A stretch of DNA of 29,755 nucleotides from Chersky-265 sp035275285 (GTDB taxonomy: Bacteria > Fibrobacterota > Fibrobacteria > UBA11236). Every line of letters begins with the position of its first letter. The first letter of the stretch is position 1. The notes beneath the pieces are model-generated. The model searched no databases. It was given only the letters and a program-made list of their open reading frames with translations, and was not told the origin of the DNA. Of this stretch, positions 18,166-26,042 are shown one piece after another. The stretch lies in NCBI GenBank assembly GCA_035275285.1, contig DATENA010000044.1, positions 1 through 29,755 on the forward strand, given 5' to 3'. The position numbers and the translations under genes are program-made.

Positions 18166-19884
18166 GTGAAAGCCACCTTCGCAGGGGGGCGTCCCGCGGG
18201 GAGGAACGGCCGTTCCGCAACGCGCAACGCCGGCCCCATCCTCCCAGCCTTGCTGGGCCTCGCCTGCCTGGGTTCCGCCTGGGGCAAGGTAGCCGTCAGC
18301 GTATTGGGCGCCTACGTGGAAGGCCGCGACTCGGCGTACCATGACGGCCTCTCCAGGGACCTGGGCCAGGCCCTGGCCGAAGACACCTCCCTGCTCGTTT
18401 TCGATCTCCGCAAGAAGAACGCCGCCGCCCTGGACTCGGCGCATGCCCTGGGAACGTTGGCCCAGGCTTCCCTGCTCGTCCCCATGAACGGGAACCAGGT
18501 CAAGTGGGGCCTGGTGGTCGAATGCGCGGAGCTCAAGGAAGAATACCGCTGCCGCCTGGAGGCGGTGGACATGTTCGCGATCGAAACCCGCGTCCTGGAC
18601 ACGTTGTACGTGCTGCTGGAAGCGGGAGAGAAGCGCAAGCAATTCGCCCAGGCGGCCGCCCGTCCCTTTGCGGCCGCGCTTCTGCCCAAGAAGGCGGAGA
18701 CGCCGGCCGTGGGGACCTTGAAGCTCAAGGTCCCCGCCAATCCCGCCACCCTCATCCGCGGCCTGGCCGTCATCCGCAGGGGATCGATAGCCGAGGTGCC
18801 CTTGGGGACCACGCTGGTCATCGGGGACTCGCCGCGGTTGATCGTGGTCAGCATGGAGAACGTCCACTACGTCCTGTATCCCCATTCCTCCTACACGTAC
18901 ATGCTGCCCAAGGTGGTCCAGCTCAACCAGGGGACCCTGGGGATCATCAAGGGCGTGGACTCCGCCTCCGTGGAGGGGAAGCTGCGCCAGGCCACGGCCC
19001 TGGACGAGAGCAACCTGATCTGGAAAACCCTGACCAAGGTGGCGGCCCTGGACAGCAGCAACCTGCTCTGGCAGGGACTCGGCAAGGTCACCGCCCTGGA
19101 CAGCCACAACCTCATCCTCAGGAACCTGCAGAAGGTGACCGCGATGGATACCAACAACCTGCTCTTCAAGACCTTCGGCAAGGTCACCGCCCTGGACAGC
19201 AACAACCTGCTCCTGCGCACGCTGACCCAGGTGGCGGCGATGGACAGTTCCAACCTGGTCTGGAAAGGCCTGGGCCAGGTCTCTTCCCTGGACAGCGGCA
19301 ACCTCATCTGGAAGAAACTGGGGGAGATCGCCTCGCTGGACAGCAACAGCATCTGGCGCAAGCTCGGGCTGCTCGCCTTCCAGGACAACAGCGTCGTGCT
19401 CACCCCCTCTTTCATCGTGCGCGGCCAGCCGCAGGCCGTCCTGTTCCGCCACGAGGGCAGCGTCTCGACCATGGAGGTGGTGAAGGGAAGCATGTCCGCG
19501 CAGCCCCTCCTGAGTTCCCAGGACGCCGCCGGCATCGGGGCCATGCGCACGGTGCGCACGCGCGGCTATTCGCTCAAGCAGGAACGCCTCAATCCGGCGC
19601 GCGCCGATCGCATCCTCCGCGAATTCGAAACCGTGGATCCCAACCGCGGCTCGCGCCCCTTCGCCATGTTCCTTCCCGGAAAGCTTTTCGGGACCGGTTC
19701 GGCGCTCCGCACCGCGGACAAGTCCATGCAGTCCTTCATCGTTTCCGGCTCCAGGGAGATGGACATGGAGATGGACGTGCTTTCCTCCGAAAAGGAGGGT
19801 TGGAGCGAGTTCGGCGGCACTTTCCGGTCCGGCGCCCAGGAATCCGGATGTTACCTCTGCAGCCCCGATCGCCTCGGTCCATGA
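18166..19884 (+). CDS. Secreted protein with 16-residue tandem repeats, FecR-like segments
   Basis: A 572-residue protein from GTG 18166. Residues to about 45 form a Sec signal peptide (NAGPILPALLGLACLGSAWG, then KVAVSV). Residues about 45-160 are mixed alpha/beta and unfamiliar. Residues about 185-270 resemble a FecR-type beta domain (PLGTTLVIGDSPRLIVVS, then LNQGTLGIIKG). Residues 273-399 contain eight tandem repeats of about 16 residues with consensus L-x-K-V-T-A-L-D-S-x-N-L-L-W-K-x, followed by a ninth degenerate one. A second FecR-like stretch follows (VSTMEVVKGSMSAQPLL, about 441-457), then a polar tail. The frame is open upstream, but only this GTG gives a signal peptide. Its TGA overlaps the ATG of the next gene (19881-19884). 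The FecR similarity is a pattern impression. Confidence 0.78.
   Translation: MKATFAGGRPAGRNGRSATRNAGPILPALLGLACLGSAWGKVAVSVLGAYVEGRDSAYHDGLSRDLGQALAEDTSLLVFDLRKKNAAALDSAHALGTLAQASLLVPMNGNQVKWGLVVECAELKEEYRCRLEAVDMFAIETRVLDTLYVLLEAGEKRKQFAQAAARPFAAALLPKKAETPAVGTLKLKVPANPATLIRGLAVIRRGSIAEVPLGTTLVIGDSPRLIVVSMENVHYVLYPHSSYTYMLPKVVQLNQGTLGIIKGVDSASVEGKLRQATALDESNLIWKTLTKVAALDSSNLLWQGLGKVTALDSHNLILRNLQKVTAMDTNNLLFKTFGKVTALDSNNLLLRTLTQVAAMDSSNLVWKGLGQVSSLDSGNLIWKKLGEIASLDSNSIWRKLGLLAFQDNSVVLTPSFIVRGQPQAVLFRHEGSVSTMEVVKGSMSAQPLLSSQDAAGIGAMRTVRTRGYSLKQERLNPARADRILREFETVDPNRGSRPFAMFLPGKLFGTGSALRTADKSMQSFIVSGSREMDMEMDVLSSEKEGWSEFGGTFRSGAQESGCYLCSPDRLGP
18982..19362 (+). repeat. Eight in-frame 48-base repeats
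   Basis: Units begin at 18982, 19030, 19078, 19126, 19174, 19222, 19270 and 19318; the last is 45 bases. They encode the 16-residue ALDSxNL repeats. Nucleotide sequences differ among units mainly at third positions while the protein consensus is kept, pointing to old duplications under selection rather than recent slippage. Confidence 0.9.
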
Positions 19885-21062
19885 CGGCGCGTCCGCTCTT
19901 CCGGGCCCTGCCCTGGCTGTTCCCGGCGCTGGTGGGCGCCGCGCCCGCGTTCGCGCAGAAGGGCGATACCTCCGAGGCCGCCCAGGGCCATGGCTTCCCC
20001 TGGATCGCGCATACCTCGGTGGACGGGTTCTATCTCGGCTCGCCCGCGAACCCCGGCGGGGGCAATCCCTACCAGGTGAGCCTGTACCAGGGTTTCACCA
20101 TCCAGTCGCTCACCTTCGCCTGGTTCCATATCGGGTTGCGTTCCCGGGAGACCCTGGCTCCGGGCTTCTCCGGGCCTTACCGGGAACCGTTCGCGCTGAA
20201 GCTGCAGGGCAGCGCGGAAGTGCTGCGCGATTACCTGTACGTCACCCTGGGCGGCAACATCCCCATTCTCAGCGATACCATCGCCTTGGCGGACACCCTG
20301 GCCTTGTACCAATCCATGAACGGCTACAGCCCGATGCCGTACTCCTCCTACCTGTCGCCCCAGGCGCTGCAAGCTTCCGTGTTCGCGCGCTACGCGTGGA
20401 CCAATTGGACCCTGATGGGGGGATTCGGATACGCCCGGCCCACCCTGTTCCGCTTGATACGGGATCATGCGTTCTTTCCCGCCGCGTATTTCGACCTTTC
20501 CGGGCGCGCGGTCTACCAATCCCGCGCGGCCCGCCACCGCTGGGACGCCAAGGTTTCCATCTTCGGGGACGAGGGCAACGAGATCCGCATTCCCGCCCAC
20601 AACGAAGGGGACCTGTACCAGCTGCGTTACGAGTACCTGAAATCCCTCCGTCGCGTGGCGTGGCAGGCCGGGATCGGGGCCGCGGTGAAGCTCCCCGACG
20701 CCAACCGGCACCTGAAGCTGAAAACCGATCTGGAACCGGCGGAGACGGACGATAACCTGCAAAGGGCCTACCTGGAGTTGTCCGTGTCCTGGGCCCCGCA
20801 TCCGGACATCCTCTGGCGCGTCCACGCCGCGCCCAAGGCGATTTTCAATTGGAACGGATCGGCGGCGGGCCATGAGACCGAGGCCGGGCTGTCCATGGGC
20901 CTGCGGATCTGGGAGTACCACCGCATCCGCGTGGCCGGCACCGCCCTGTACGGCCAGGTCGCGGAGCGGACCTACGCCGGATTCGGATTCCGCGGCGAGT
21001 TCGCCTTCCGCCATCTGGGCTTCCAGGACCTGGACGAGGGCGCGGAAGGGGAACCGCAATGA
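19881..21062 (+). CDS. Outer-membrane beta-barrel-like protein
   Basis: A 393-residue protein with a clear signal peptide (MTARPLFRALPWLFPALVGA, cleavage after APAFA at 25). The mature chain is a series of alternating polar/aromatic strands: FTIQSLTFAWFHIGLRS, DYLYVTLGGNIPI, ASVFARYAWTNWTLMGGFGY, QLRYEYLKSLRRVAWQAGIG, AYLELSVSWAP, RIRVAGTALYGQVAERTYAG, GFRGEFAFRHLGF. This pattern suits an outer-membrane barrel of roughly 12-16 strands; the count is not firm. No specific porin family is recognised. The start overlaps the preceding repeat-protein gene by ATGA, and the GGDEF gene begins 19 bases after its stop, so all three probably form one operon. Confidence 0.8.
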   Translation: MTARPLFRALPWLFPALVGAAPAFAQKGDTSEAAQGHGFPWIAHTSVDGFYLGSPANPGGGNPYQVSLYQGFTIQSLTFAWFHIGLRSRETLAPGFSGPYREPFALKLQGSAEVLRDYLYVTLGGNIPILSDTIALADTLALYQSMNGYSPMPYSSYLSPQALQASVFARYAWTNWTLMGGFGYARPTLFRLIRDHAFFPAAYFDLSGRAVYQSRAARHRWDAKVSIFGDEGNEIRIPAHNEGDLYQLRYEYLKSLRRVAWQAGIGAAVKLPDANRHLKLKTDLEPAETDDNLQRAYLELSVSWAPHPDILWRVHAAPKAIFNWNGSAAGHETEAGLSMGLRIWEYHRIRVAGTALYGQVAERTYAGFGFRGEFAFRHLGFQDLDEGAEGEPQ

Positions 21063-21081
21063 AACCGGGATCGGGAGCGCC

Positions 21082-22614
21082 ATGGAGGATTTGAGGAAGT
21101 GGTACCGGAGCAGCCTGCCGGCGAGCATCGACGCGTTGAAAACGGCGCGCAAGACCCTGGCTGATTCGCCCGGCGGCGCGGAATCGGCGCGGCGCATCGC
21201 GCACAGCCTCAGGACTTCCGCCGCCGGCCACGGGTTCCCCGCATTGAGCGAATCCGCCCGGGCGGTGGAGCAATCGCTCCCGGAAGAACTGGCCCATTGC
21301 CTGGACCGCCTCCTTTCGGAATTGATCAAGGTGAGCGCCGTCCCGGGGCCGGGCGATCTGCCCGGCATCCTGATCGTCGAGCACGATGCGCAGATGTGCC
21401 GGTTGCTGGAGACCATCCTTTCGGGTTCCGACCGGGAGATCACCGCCCTGGGCAGCGCGGGAGAGGCCCTGGCGGTGCTGGAGGACCGGCAGTTCGCGCT
21501 CATCATCCTCGATCTTTCCCTGCCGGACACGGACGGCCGCAACTTCCTCATGCTGCTGCGGGAACGCTCGGCCACGGCCGGAGTGCCGGTCATCGTGCTC
21601 TCCGGGATCGGGGGGCCGCAGCCCAAGACCGAGTGCTTCGCCCTGGGGGCCGATGCGTATTTCGAAAAGCCCCTGGCGCCCGAAATCCTCAAGGCCGCGG
21701 TCTCGGCGCGCTTGCACCGTTCCATCGAACACCGGCGCGAGGCCCGCCAGGACGCGCTCACGGGATTGCCCAACCGCGCCTCCTTCTGCGAAGGCTTCCA
21801 GCGGATCGCCACCCTGGCCGCGCGCAAGCAGGAGCCCGTCTCCCTGGCCTTGCTGGATTTCGACTTGCTCAAGCGCATCAACGATCATCTCGGCCACGTG
21901 GCGGGCGATGCGGCCCTGCGCCACGCGGCGCGCGCCTTCGCGGACGCCCTGAGGCGATCCGATTTCCTGGCGCGGTGGGGCGGCGACGAATTCTCCTTGC
22001 TGCTTCCCAACACGAACCTGCAAGGCGCCCGTTCCGTCCTGGAAAAGCTCTTCTCGGCCCTGGCCGCCGCGCCTTTCCGCACCCAGGACGGCCGGCCGGT
22101 CCCCTTGTCCTTCTCCGCGGGGCTGATCTCCGTGCCTCCGGAATGCGCGGTGGAAAAGGCCATGGCCGAGGCCGATCGCTTCCTGTACCTGGCCAAGGCG
22201 AACGGCCGCGCCCGGATGGTGTCCGAAGCCGATCCCGCCGGTGCGCCCGCGCAGAAGATCCTGCTGGCCGAGGAGGACGATCAGGTGGCGTCGATGGTGA
22301 TGAGCAGCCTTGGCCGGGAAGGATTCGAGGTGCTGCATTGCCGCGACGGCGAGTCCGCGTTGCGCGCGGCCCTTTCCACGCCTTGCGCCTTGTGGATCCT
22401 GGACTTGAAGCAGGAGGCCTCCCCGGGCCGCAGCCTGCTCACGGACCTGCGCTCGGGTTGGCGCGGAAGCCGCGTGCCGGTGCTGATGATCACTTCCCTG
22501 GGCGCGGACCAGGCCTTGGCGCGGGGATTCCGATTGGGTGCGGACGATTATCTGGTCGCGCCGTTCTCTCCCTACGAGCTGATGACCCGCGTGCACAATC
22601 TGCTGAGGAAATGA
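21082..22614 (+). CDS. Diguanylate cyclase with HPt-REC-GGDEF-REC architecture
   Basis: A 510-residue cytoplasmic signalling protein with no membrane segment. Residues about 10-80 look like a histidine phosphotransfer domain (RRIAHSLRTSAAGHGF, H41 the likely phosphosite). Receiver 1 spans about 95-212, with acceptor D144 in ILDLSLPDTDG and the conserved lysine K197 in FEKPLAP. GGDEF spans about 222-380, with DALTGLPNR (224-232), active site RWGGDEF (298-304) and inhibitory site RxxD at 291-294, so it should make c-di-GMP with product inhibition. Receiver 2 spans about 391-510, with D441 in LWILDLKQ but alanine at 493 where the switch lysine is expected (LVAPFSP), so it is partly degenerate. 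The ATG is preceded by a weak GGGAGC. It follows the barrel gene closely. Confidence 0.9.
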   Translation: MEDLRKWYRSSLPASIDALKTARKTLADSPGGAESARRIAHSLRTSAAGHGFPALSESARAVEQSLPEELAHCLDRLLSELIKVSAVPGPGDLPGILIVEHDAQMCRLLETILSGSDREITALGSAGEALAVLEDRQFALIILDLSLPDTDGRNFLMLLRERSATAGVPVIVLSGIGGPQPKTECFALGADAYFEKPLAPEILKAAVSARLHRSIEHRREARQDALTGLPNRASFCEGFQRIATLAARKQEPVSLALLDFDLLKRINDHLGHVAGDAALRHAARAFADALRRSDFLARWGGDEFSLLLPNTNLQGARSVLEKLFSALAAAPFRTQDGRPVPLSFSAGLISVPPECAVEKAMAEADRFLYLAKANGRARMVSEADPAGAPAQKILLAEEDDQVASMVMSSLGREGFEVLHCRDGESALRAALSTPCALWILDLKQEASPGRSLLTDLRSGWRGSRVPVLMITSLGADQALARGFRLGADDYLVAPFSPYELMTRVHNLLRK

Positions 22615-22654
22615 AGCGTTGCGGTTACGGCGGCGATTTCCCCGCGGGCCGGGC

Positions 22655-22672
22655 CGGCATCCGCGGATGCCG
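22655..22672. terminator. 18-bp perfect palindrome between convergent genes
   Basis: CGGCATCCG followed by its reverse complement CGGATGCCG lies in the 70-base gap between the diguanylate cyclase gene (ending 22614) and the small membrane protein gene (ending 22685, opposite strand). It could act in both directions as a terminator or transcript-end stabiliser, but has no T-run on either strand and no loop bases at the dyad. Confidence 0.4.
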
Positions 22673-22684
22673 ATTCCCGGGGAG

Positions 22685-22990
22685 CTAAACGGAGGAGTCG
22701 AAGGAGGTCGGACGGGAGGCGGTCTGATCCGAAGCGGCGGCCTTGGCTTTGGCCGCGGCCCGCAGGCCCGCGCCCGGAGCCTCGCCCCTTTTCATGCCGG
22801 CGATGCTCTTGCGGATGATGAGCGCGGTCTCATGCGGCCGGTTGAGGATGTCTTCCGGTTCCTGCATCACGCCCTTGGAACGCCAGTACCAGAACAGGGT
22901 TTCCCGGAGCACGGCCAGGAACAGGATGGCCAGGGTCACCCCGATGACGAGGAAGACCAGGATGAGCAGTACCGCGCTGAAATTCCCCAC
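22685..22990 (-). CDS. Small single-pass membrane protein, unknown
   Basis: A 101-residue protein with one strong membrane segment at about 5-28 (SAVLLILVFLVIGVTLAILF), then an amphipathic, aromatic-basic stretch (RETLFWYWRSKG) and a cytoplasmic-looking tail rich in Ala, Lys and Ser. The start is GTG at 22990, with GGAGG seven bases before it, which supports the call. No family is recognised. It lies downstream of the GH57 operon on the same strand, but a terminator at 23135-23160 separates them. A TATTAT box on the minus strand (23031-23036), in the AT island at 23027-23040, could be its -10. Confidence 0.7.
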   Translation of the reverse strand: MGNFSAVLLILVFLVIGVTLAILFLAVLRETLFWYWRSKGVMQEPEDILNRPHETALIIRKSIAGMKRGEAPGAGLRAAAKAKAAASDQTASRPTSFDSSV

Positions 22991-23134
22991 GGAATCGCCT
23001 CCGTCTCATGGATCCCAAGGTAACAGGCTTATAATAATTCCGGCCCGAAGCCGCGGCTTGGGGATTCGTCTGATTTTTTTTTGACCCATCTTTCCGGTAA
23101 AGTCGAAATCGGGGAAAAAATCGAAATGCTAAAA

Positions 23135-23160
23135 CGGGGGCCGTCTGTCCCCGGCCCCCG
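23135..23160 (-). terminator. Intrinsic terminator of the GH57 operon
   Basis: On the minus strand, CGGGGGCCG and CGGCCCCCG (positions 23160-23152 and 23143-23135) make a perfect nine-pair stem with an eight-base loop, followed by TTTTAGCATTTCGATTTTTT. It begins 18 bases after the GH57 stop codon. A second stem (23151-23160 with 23165-23175) overlaps the first and cannot form at the same time. Confidence 0.72.
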
Positions 23161-23178
23161 CTTTCGGCGGGCCGGAGG

Positions 23179-24750
23179 TTATGCGTAGACTTTGTAATCG
23201 ATTTCCGGGAAGATATTGTCCGTGGCTTCCAGGTTCCGAAGGAAGGGCTCGTAAATGGAACCGTTGCGGATCTGGCGGTACAGTTCCAGGCAATTGTGAA
23301 CGTGCACCTTGGTGCGTTTCACGGCGTAATCGACCATGGTCCCGGTTTTCATGATGAAGGCCCAATCCGAGGACTGCGCCAGCAAAAGTTCCCGCGCCAT
23401 CTGGTTACGGGCCCGGCGATCCTGGTCCCCGCCGTCCGGGAGCCGCGCCACCTCGTGCATCAGATCCCCGATCTTGTGGAGATGGGGATAGATCCAATCG
23501 TTGCTGCCGTTGAGCCATACGTCCGCGTAACCTCCGGCTCCCCAGGAGGAGAAGGCCGGATCGGAGCGGGGCGCATCCTTGTGGAGCATCAGGTAGTCTC
23601 GGGGCGTGGACAATCGCACGCGATGGTTGTTTTCCGTGAGCACCTTGCGCATCACCTTGCCCAGGAACATGGGCCCCTCGTACCACCAGTGGCCGAACAG
23701 TTCGGCGTCGTAGGGGCATACGATGCAGGCCGGCGTGTCCAGCCGCCCGGACAGCCATTCGTCCTGTTTGTCCCGGTTGAAGATGAAGTTGCTCGAATGC
23801 TCCTCGGTGGCCTGTCTGGCCCAGTCCTCGACGTAGGGTTCTTTGTAGTTGCCCTTGCCCGTGATGCGGAAATACTTGATGCCGGTGTTGATGCGCAGGC
23901 CCATGGGGTGGATGTACGGGCCGATGTACTGCATGTCCAGATCGAAACCGATGTCCCGGTAGAATTCGCGGTAGCGGAAATCGCCGGGATAGCCTTCCTC
24001 CGCGGACCAGACCGCCTTGGAGGACTCCTGATCGCGGGCGAAGGCGAACGCGCCGTTGGGCGTCTCCACGGGCGCGTAATTGCCTTTGGGCGAAGGCGGG
24101 TCGCCCTGCAGGATCCCGTGGGTGTCCACGAAGAAATACCTGAGGCCGGCCTCCTTGATGTACTTGTCCAGCCCGCGGAAATATCCGCACTCGCCCAGCC
24201 AGATGCCCCAGGGCTCTTGGCCGAAATGCTTCCAGTAATTGTTCACGGCCACGGCCAACTGCGCTTCCACCGTGCGCGGGGAGAGCCTGAGATTAGGGAG
24301 GAAGCCGTGGGTCGCCCCGCAGGTGATGATCTCCAGGTTCCCCGATTTCTGGAATTTGCGAAAGCCGTTCAGCAGGTTGCGATCGTACCCGTTGAAGACC
24401 TTATGGCATGTTTCGAAAAGGTTGCGGTACATGGCCGCCAGGTAGCAGAAGGCGGGATCGTTCTTGGTGCGGGTGCACTCCTTTTCCGCCAGCTCGCGCA
24501 ACCGGTTGATATGGTTGATGTAGCGAGTTTGCAGCAACTCGTCCGAAAGCATCTCGCACAAGGGGGGCGTGAGGCTCATGGTGATTTTGAAAGGCAGGTG
24601 ATCCCTGGCCAGGGCTTCGAACTCCTGCAGGAGCGGGATGTAGGTCTCGGTTATGGCTTCGAAAAACCAATCTTCTTCGAGGAAGCGGGCATGTTCGGGA
24701 TGTCGGACGTAAGGCAGATGGGCGTGCAGTACGAAATTCAGGTAACCCAT
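23179..24750 (-). CDS. GH57 1,4-alpha-glucan branching enzyme
   Basis: A 523-residue glycoside hydrolase family 57 enzyme of the AmyC/branching type, which forms alpha-1,6 branches in glycogen-like glucans; an amylase role cannot be excluded. Seen are the N-terminal LHAHLPYVRHPE (8-19, histidine cluster), ATHGFLPNL (146-154), the nucleophile glutamate E187 in GIWLGECGYF, the acid/base aspartate D348 in CPYDAELFGHWWYEGP, and the C-terminal helical region with WGAGGYADVWLNGSNDW typical of branching members. Length matches (about 520-530). No signal peptide, so cytoplasmic. Its ATG overlaps the DUF4912 stop by one base (TGATG), and the operon ends with the terminator at 23135. Confidence 0.92.
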   Translation of the reverse strand: MGYLNFVLHAHLPYVRHPEHARFLEEDWFFEAITETYIPLLQEFEALARDHLPFKITMSLTPPLCEMLSDELLQTRYINHINRLRELAEKECTRTKNDPAFCYLAAMYRNLFETCHKVFNGYDRNLLNGFRKFQKSGNLEIITCGATHGFLPNLRLSPRTVEAQLAVAVNNYWKHFGQEPWGIWLGECGYFRGLDKYIKEAGLRYFFVDTHGILQGDPPSPKGNYAPVETPNGAFAFARDQESSKAVWSAEEGYPGDFRYREFYRDIGFDLDMQYIGPYIHPMGLRINTGIKYFRITGKGNYKEPYVEDWARQATEEHSSNFIFNRDKQDEWLSGRLDTPACIVCPYDAELFGHWWYEGPMFLGKVMRKVLTENNHRVRLSTPRDYLMLHKDAPRSDPAFSSWGAGGYADVWLNGSNDWIYPHLHKIGDLMHEVARLPDGGDQDRRARNQMARELLLAQSSDWAFIMKTGTMVDYAVKRTKVHVHNCLELYRQIRNGSIYEPFLRNLEATDNIFPEIDYKVYA

Positions 24751-26015
24751 CAGTTCAGGACCAACTCCTTGAGATCATACGTAAAGGAGCGGGTCGCGCC
24801 GGATCGGGACGTCAATTCCAGGTTCAAGATGGCCTTGTTGTACGGGAATTCGGTCTTGAAGTAACCCTGGCCGTCGGTGGGAACGGAGCTGCCGCTGACG
24901 AAGACCTGGGTGCCCGGAAGCACCTTCCCGGAGACTTCCAGGCGCGCCTTGGGGACGGCCGGGGTCTTCTTCGGGGCCTTGGGGGCCGGCGCGGCGGGCT
25001 GCTGTTCGGAAGGTTGGGAAACCCCCCGGGACCAGGAAGAAGAGCTCATGCTTTCCGAGCTGAGATTCCATTCCGGGACGAAGGCGCGGGCATCTTCCAC
25101 CACCAGGTGCTCGGAACTGCCCAAGGTCTTGGTATGGGTGGAGGAATAGGCCAGGACTTCGCCCTGTTCCGCCAGGCGCTTTTGGGTGATGGCCCAGCTT
25201 TCCGGGAGCTCGGAGAGATTGGAGCGGATGATGGAAATGAAATGGCCGCTGTCCGAGAGCCAGCCCAATTCCACCTGATAGCGCTGGCCCACCTGGGGCA
25301 CGCCGAAATACCATTTACGGGCCCAGAAGAAAACCGGAATGAAGGTGAAGTTGGGCTCGAATAGGGATTTGGATTCCCAATTAATCTTGAGGGTCTCGCG
25401 GTAATTCCCGCTGGGCAGCTTCTCGCGCTCCTTTTCCTCTATCAAGTTCGAAGTCAATTCCCAGTAACAGAACATGTACTCGGGATCCTTCGGCATCAAT
25501 ACCAACTTGGGTTGGCTGTAATGGCCGGGCAGTTCCGGGGCCACTTCCGGGAACCCGTATTCCCGTTGGGCGGGATGTTGCTGGAAGCTCTTGGTGCGCC
25601 AGATGCGCTCCTTGGTTTCCCCAGGTTTGATGAGCGAAATGGCGAACTCTTCCAGAGTCAACTCCCCGGCCGCATCCGCGGCTCCGGCCTTGGCCCTTGC
25701 CCGGGCGGTGGTCTTGCCCGCGGCAGGACGTTTGGAGACGGGAGCGGGGGTTTCCCGATTGGCCTGGGAAGGAGATTTCGAGAGTTTTCCGGTGCGGGAG
25801 CTTGCCTCCGGTTTGGAGGCCTTGGGAGCAGGGGTGCTGGATTTGGACTCTGCCGAGGCCTTGGGTTCCGCGATGGGTTTGGCTTTCTTCGCGGTCGCGG
25901 GAGGGATCGGCTTGGGGGCGGGCTTGGCCGCCTTTCCCTTTGGCTTGGCTTCGGAGGAGGCGTCCTTGGACTTGCCAGTCGGGAGTTTTGAGTTCTTGTC
26001 CAGCTTGTTTTTCAC
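24750..26015 (-). CDS. DUF4912 domain protein with disordered N terminus
   Basis: A 421-residue protein from GTG 26015, with GGAGG eight bases upstream deciding the start. Residues 1 to about 118 are low-complexity and rich in Lys, Ala, Pro and Ser, probably disordered. Residues about 150-315 match the DUF4912 pattern: PKLVLMPKDPEYMFCYWELT (the family's 'PRDP..aYWE' core), then YFGVPQVGQRYQVELGWLSDSGHF. Residues about 330-355 are Ser- and Pro/Ala-rich linker. The C terminus (LEVSGKVLPGTQVFVSGSSV, then SGATRSFTYDLKELVLN) is a beta-sandwich-like strand set. DUF4912 genes are often next to GH57 enzymes, as here; the function is not established. A carbohydrate- or DNA-associated role has not been shown. 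Confidence 0.85.
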   Translation of the reverse strand: MKNKLDKNSKLPTGKSKDASSEAKPKGKAAKPAPKPIPPATAKKAKPIAEPKASAESKSSTPAPKASKPEASSRTGKLSKSPSQANRETPAPVSKRPAAGKTTARARAKAGAADAAGELTLEEFAISLIKPGETKERIWRTKSFQQHPAQREYGFPEVAPELPGHYSQPKLVLMPKDPEYMFCYWELTSNLIEEKEREKLPSGNYRETLKINWESKSLFEPNFTFIPVFFWARKWYFGVPQVGQRYQVELGWLSDSGHFISIIRSNLSELPESWAITQKRLAEQGEVLAYSSTHTKTLGSSEHLVVEDARAFVPEWNLSSESMSSSSWSRGVSQPSEQQPAAPAPKAPKKTPAVPKARLEVSGKVLPGTQVFVSGSSVPTDGQGYFKTEFPYNKAILNLELTSRSGATRSFTYDLKELVLN

Positions 26016-26042
26016 GGTCTAACCTCCAGGTAATTGGACCGG

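Noticed and set aside
18982..19362. Regular 48-base repeats that might suggest a CRISPR array
   Set aside because: There are no constant repeats separated by unique spacers; the units are contiguous, in frame, and conserved at the protein level.
20845..22596. Minus-strand frames of 583 and 676 codons opposite the cyclase and barrel genes
   Set aside because: The plus strand encodes intact GGDEF, receiver and signal-peptide features; the minus products are compositionally biased shadows.
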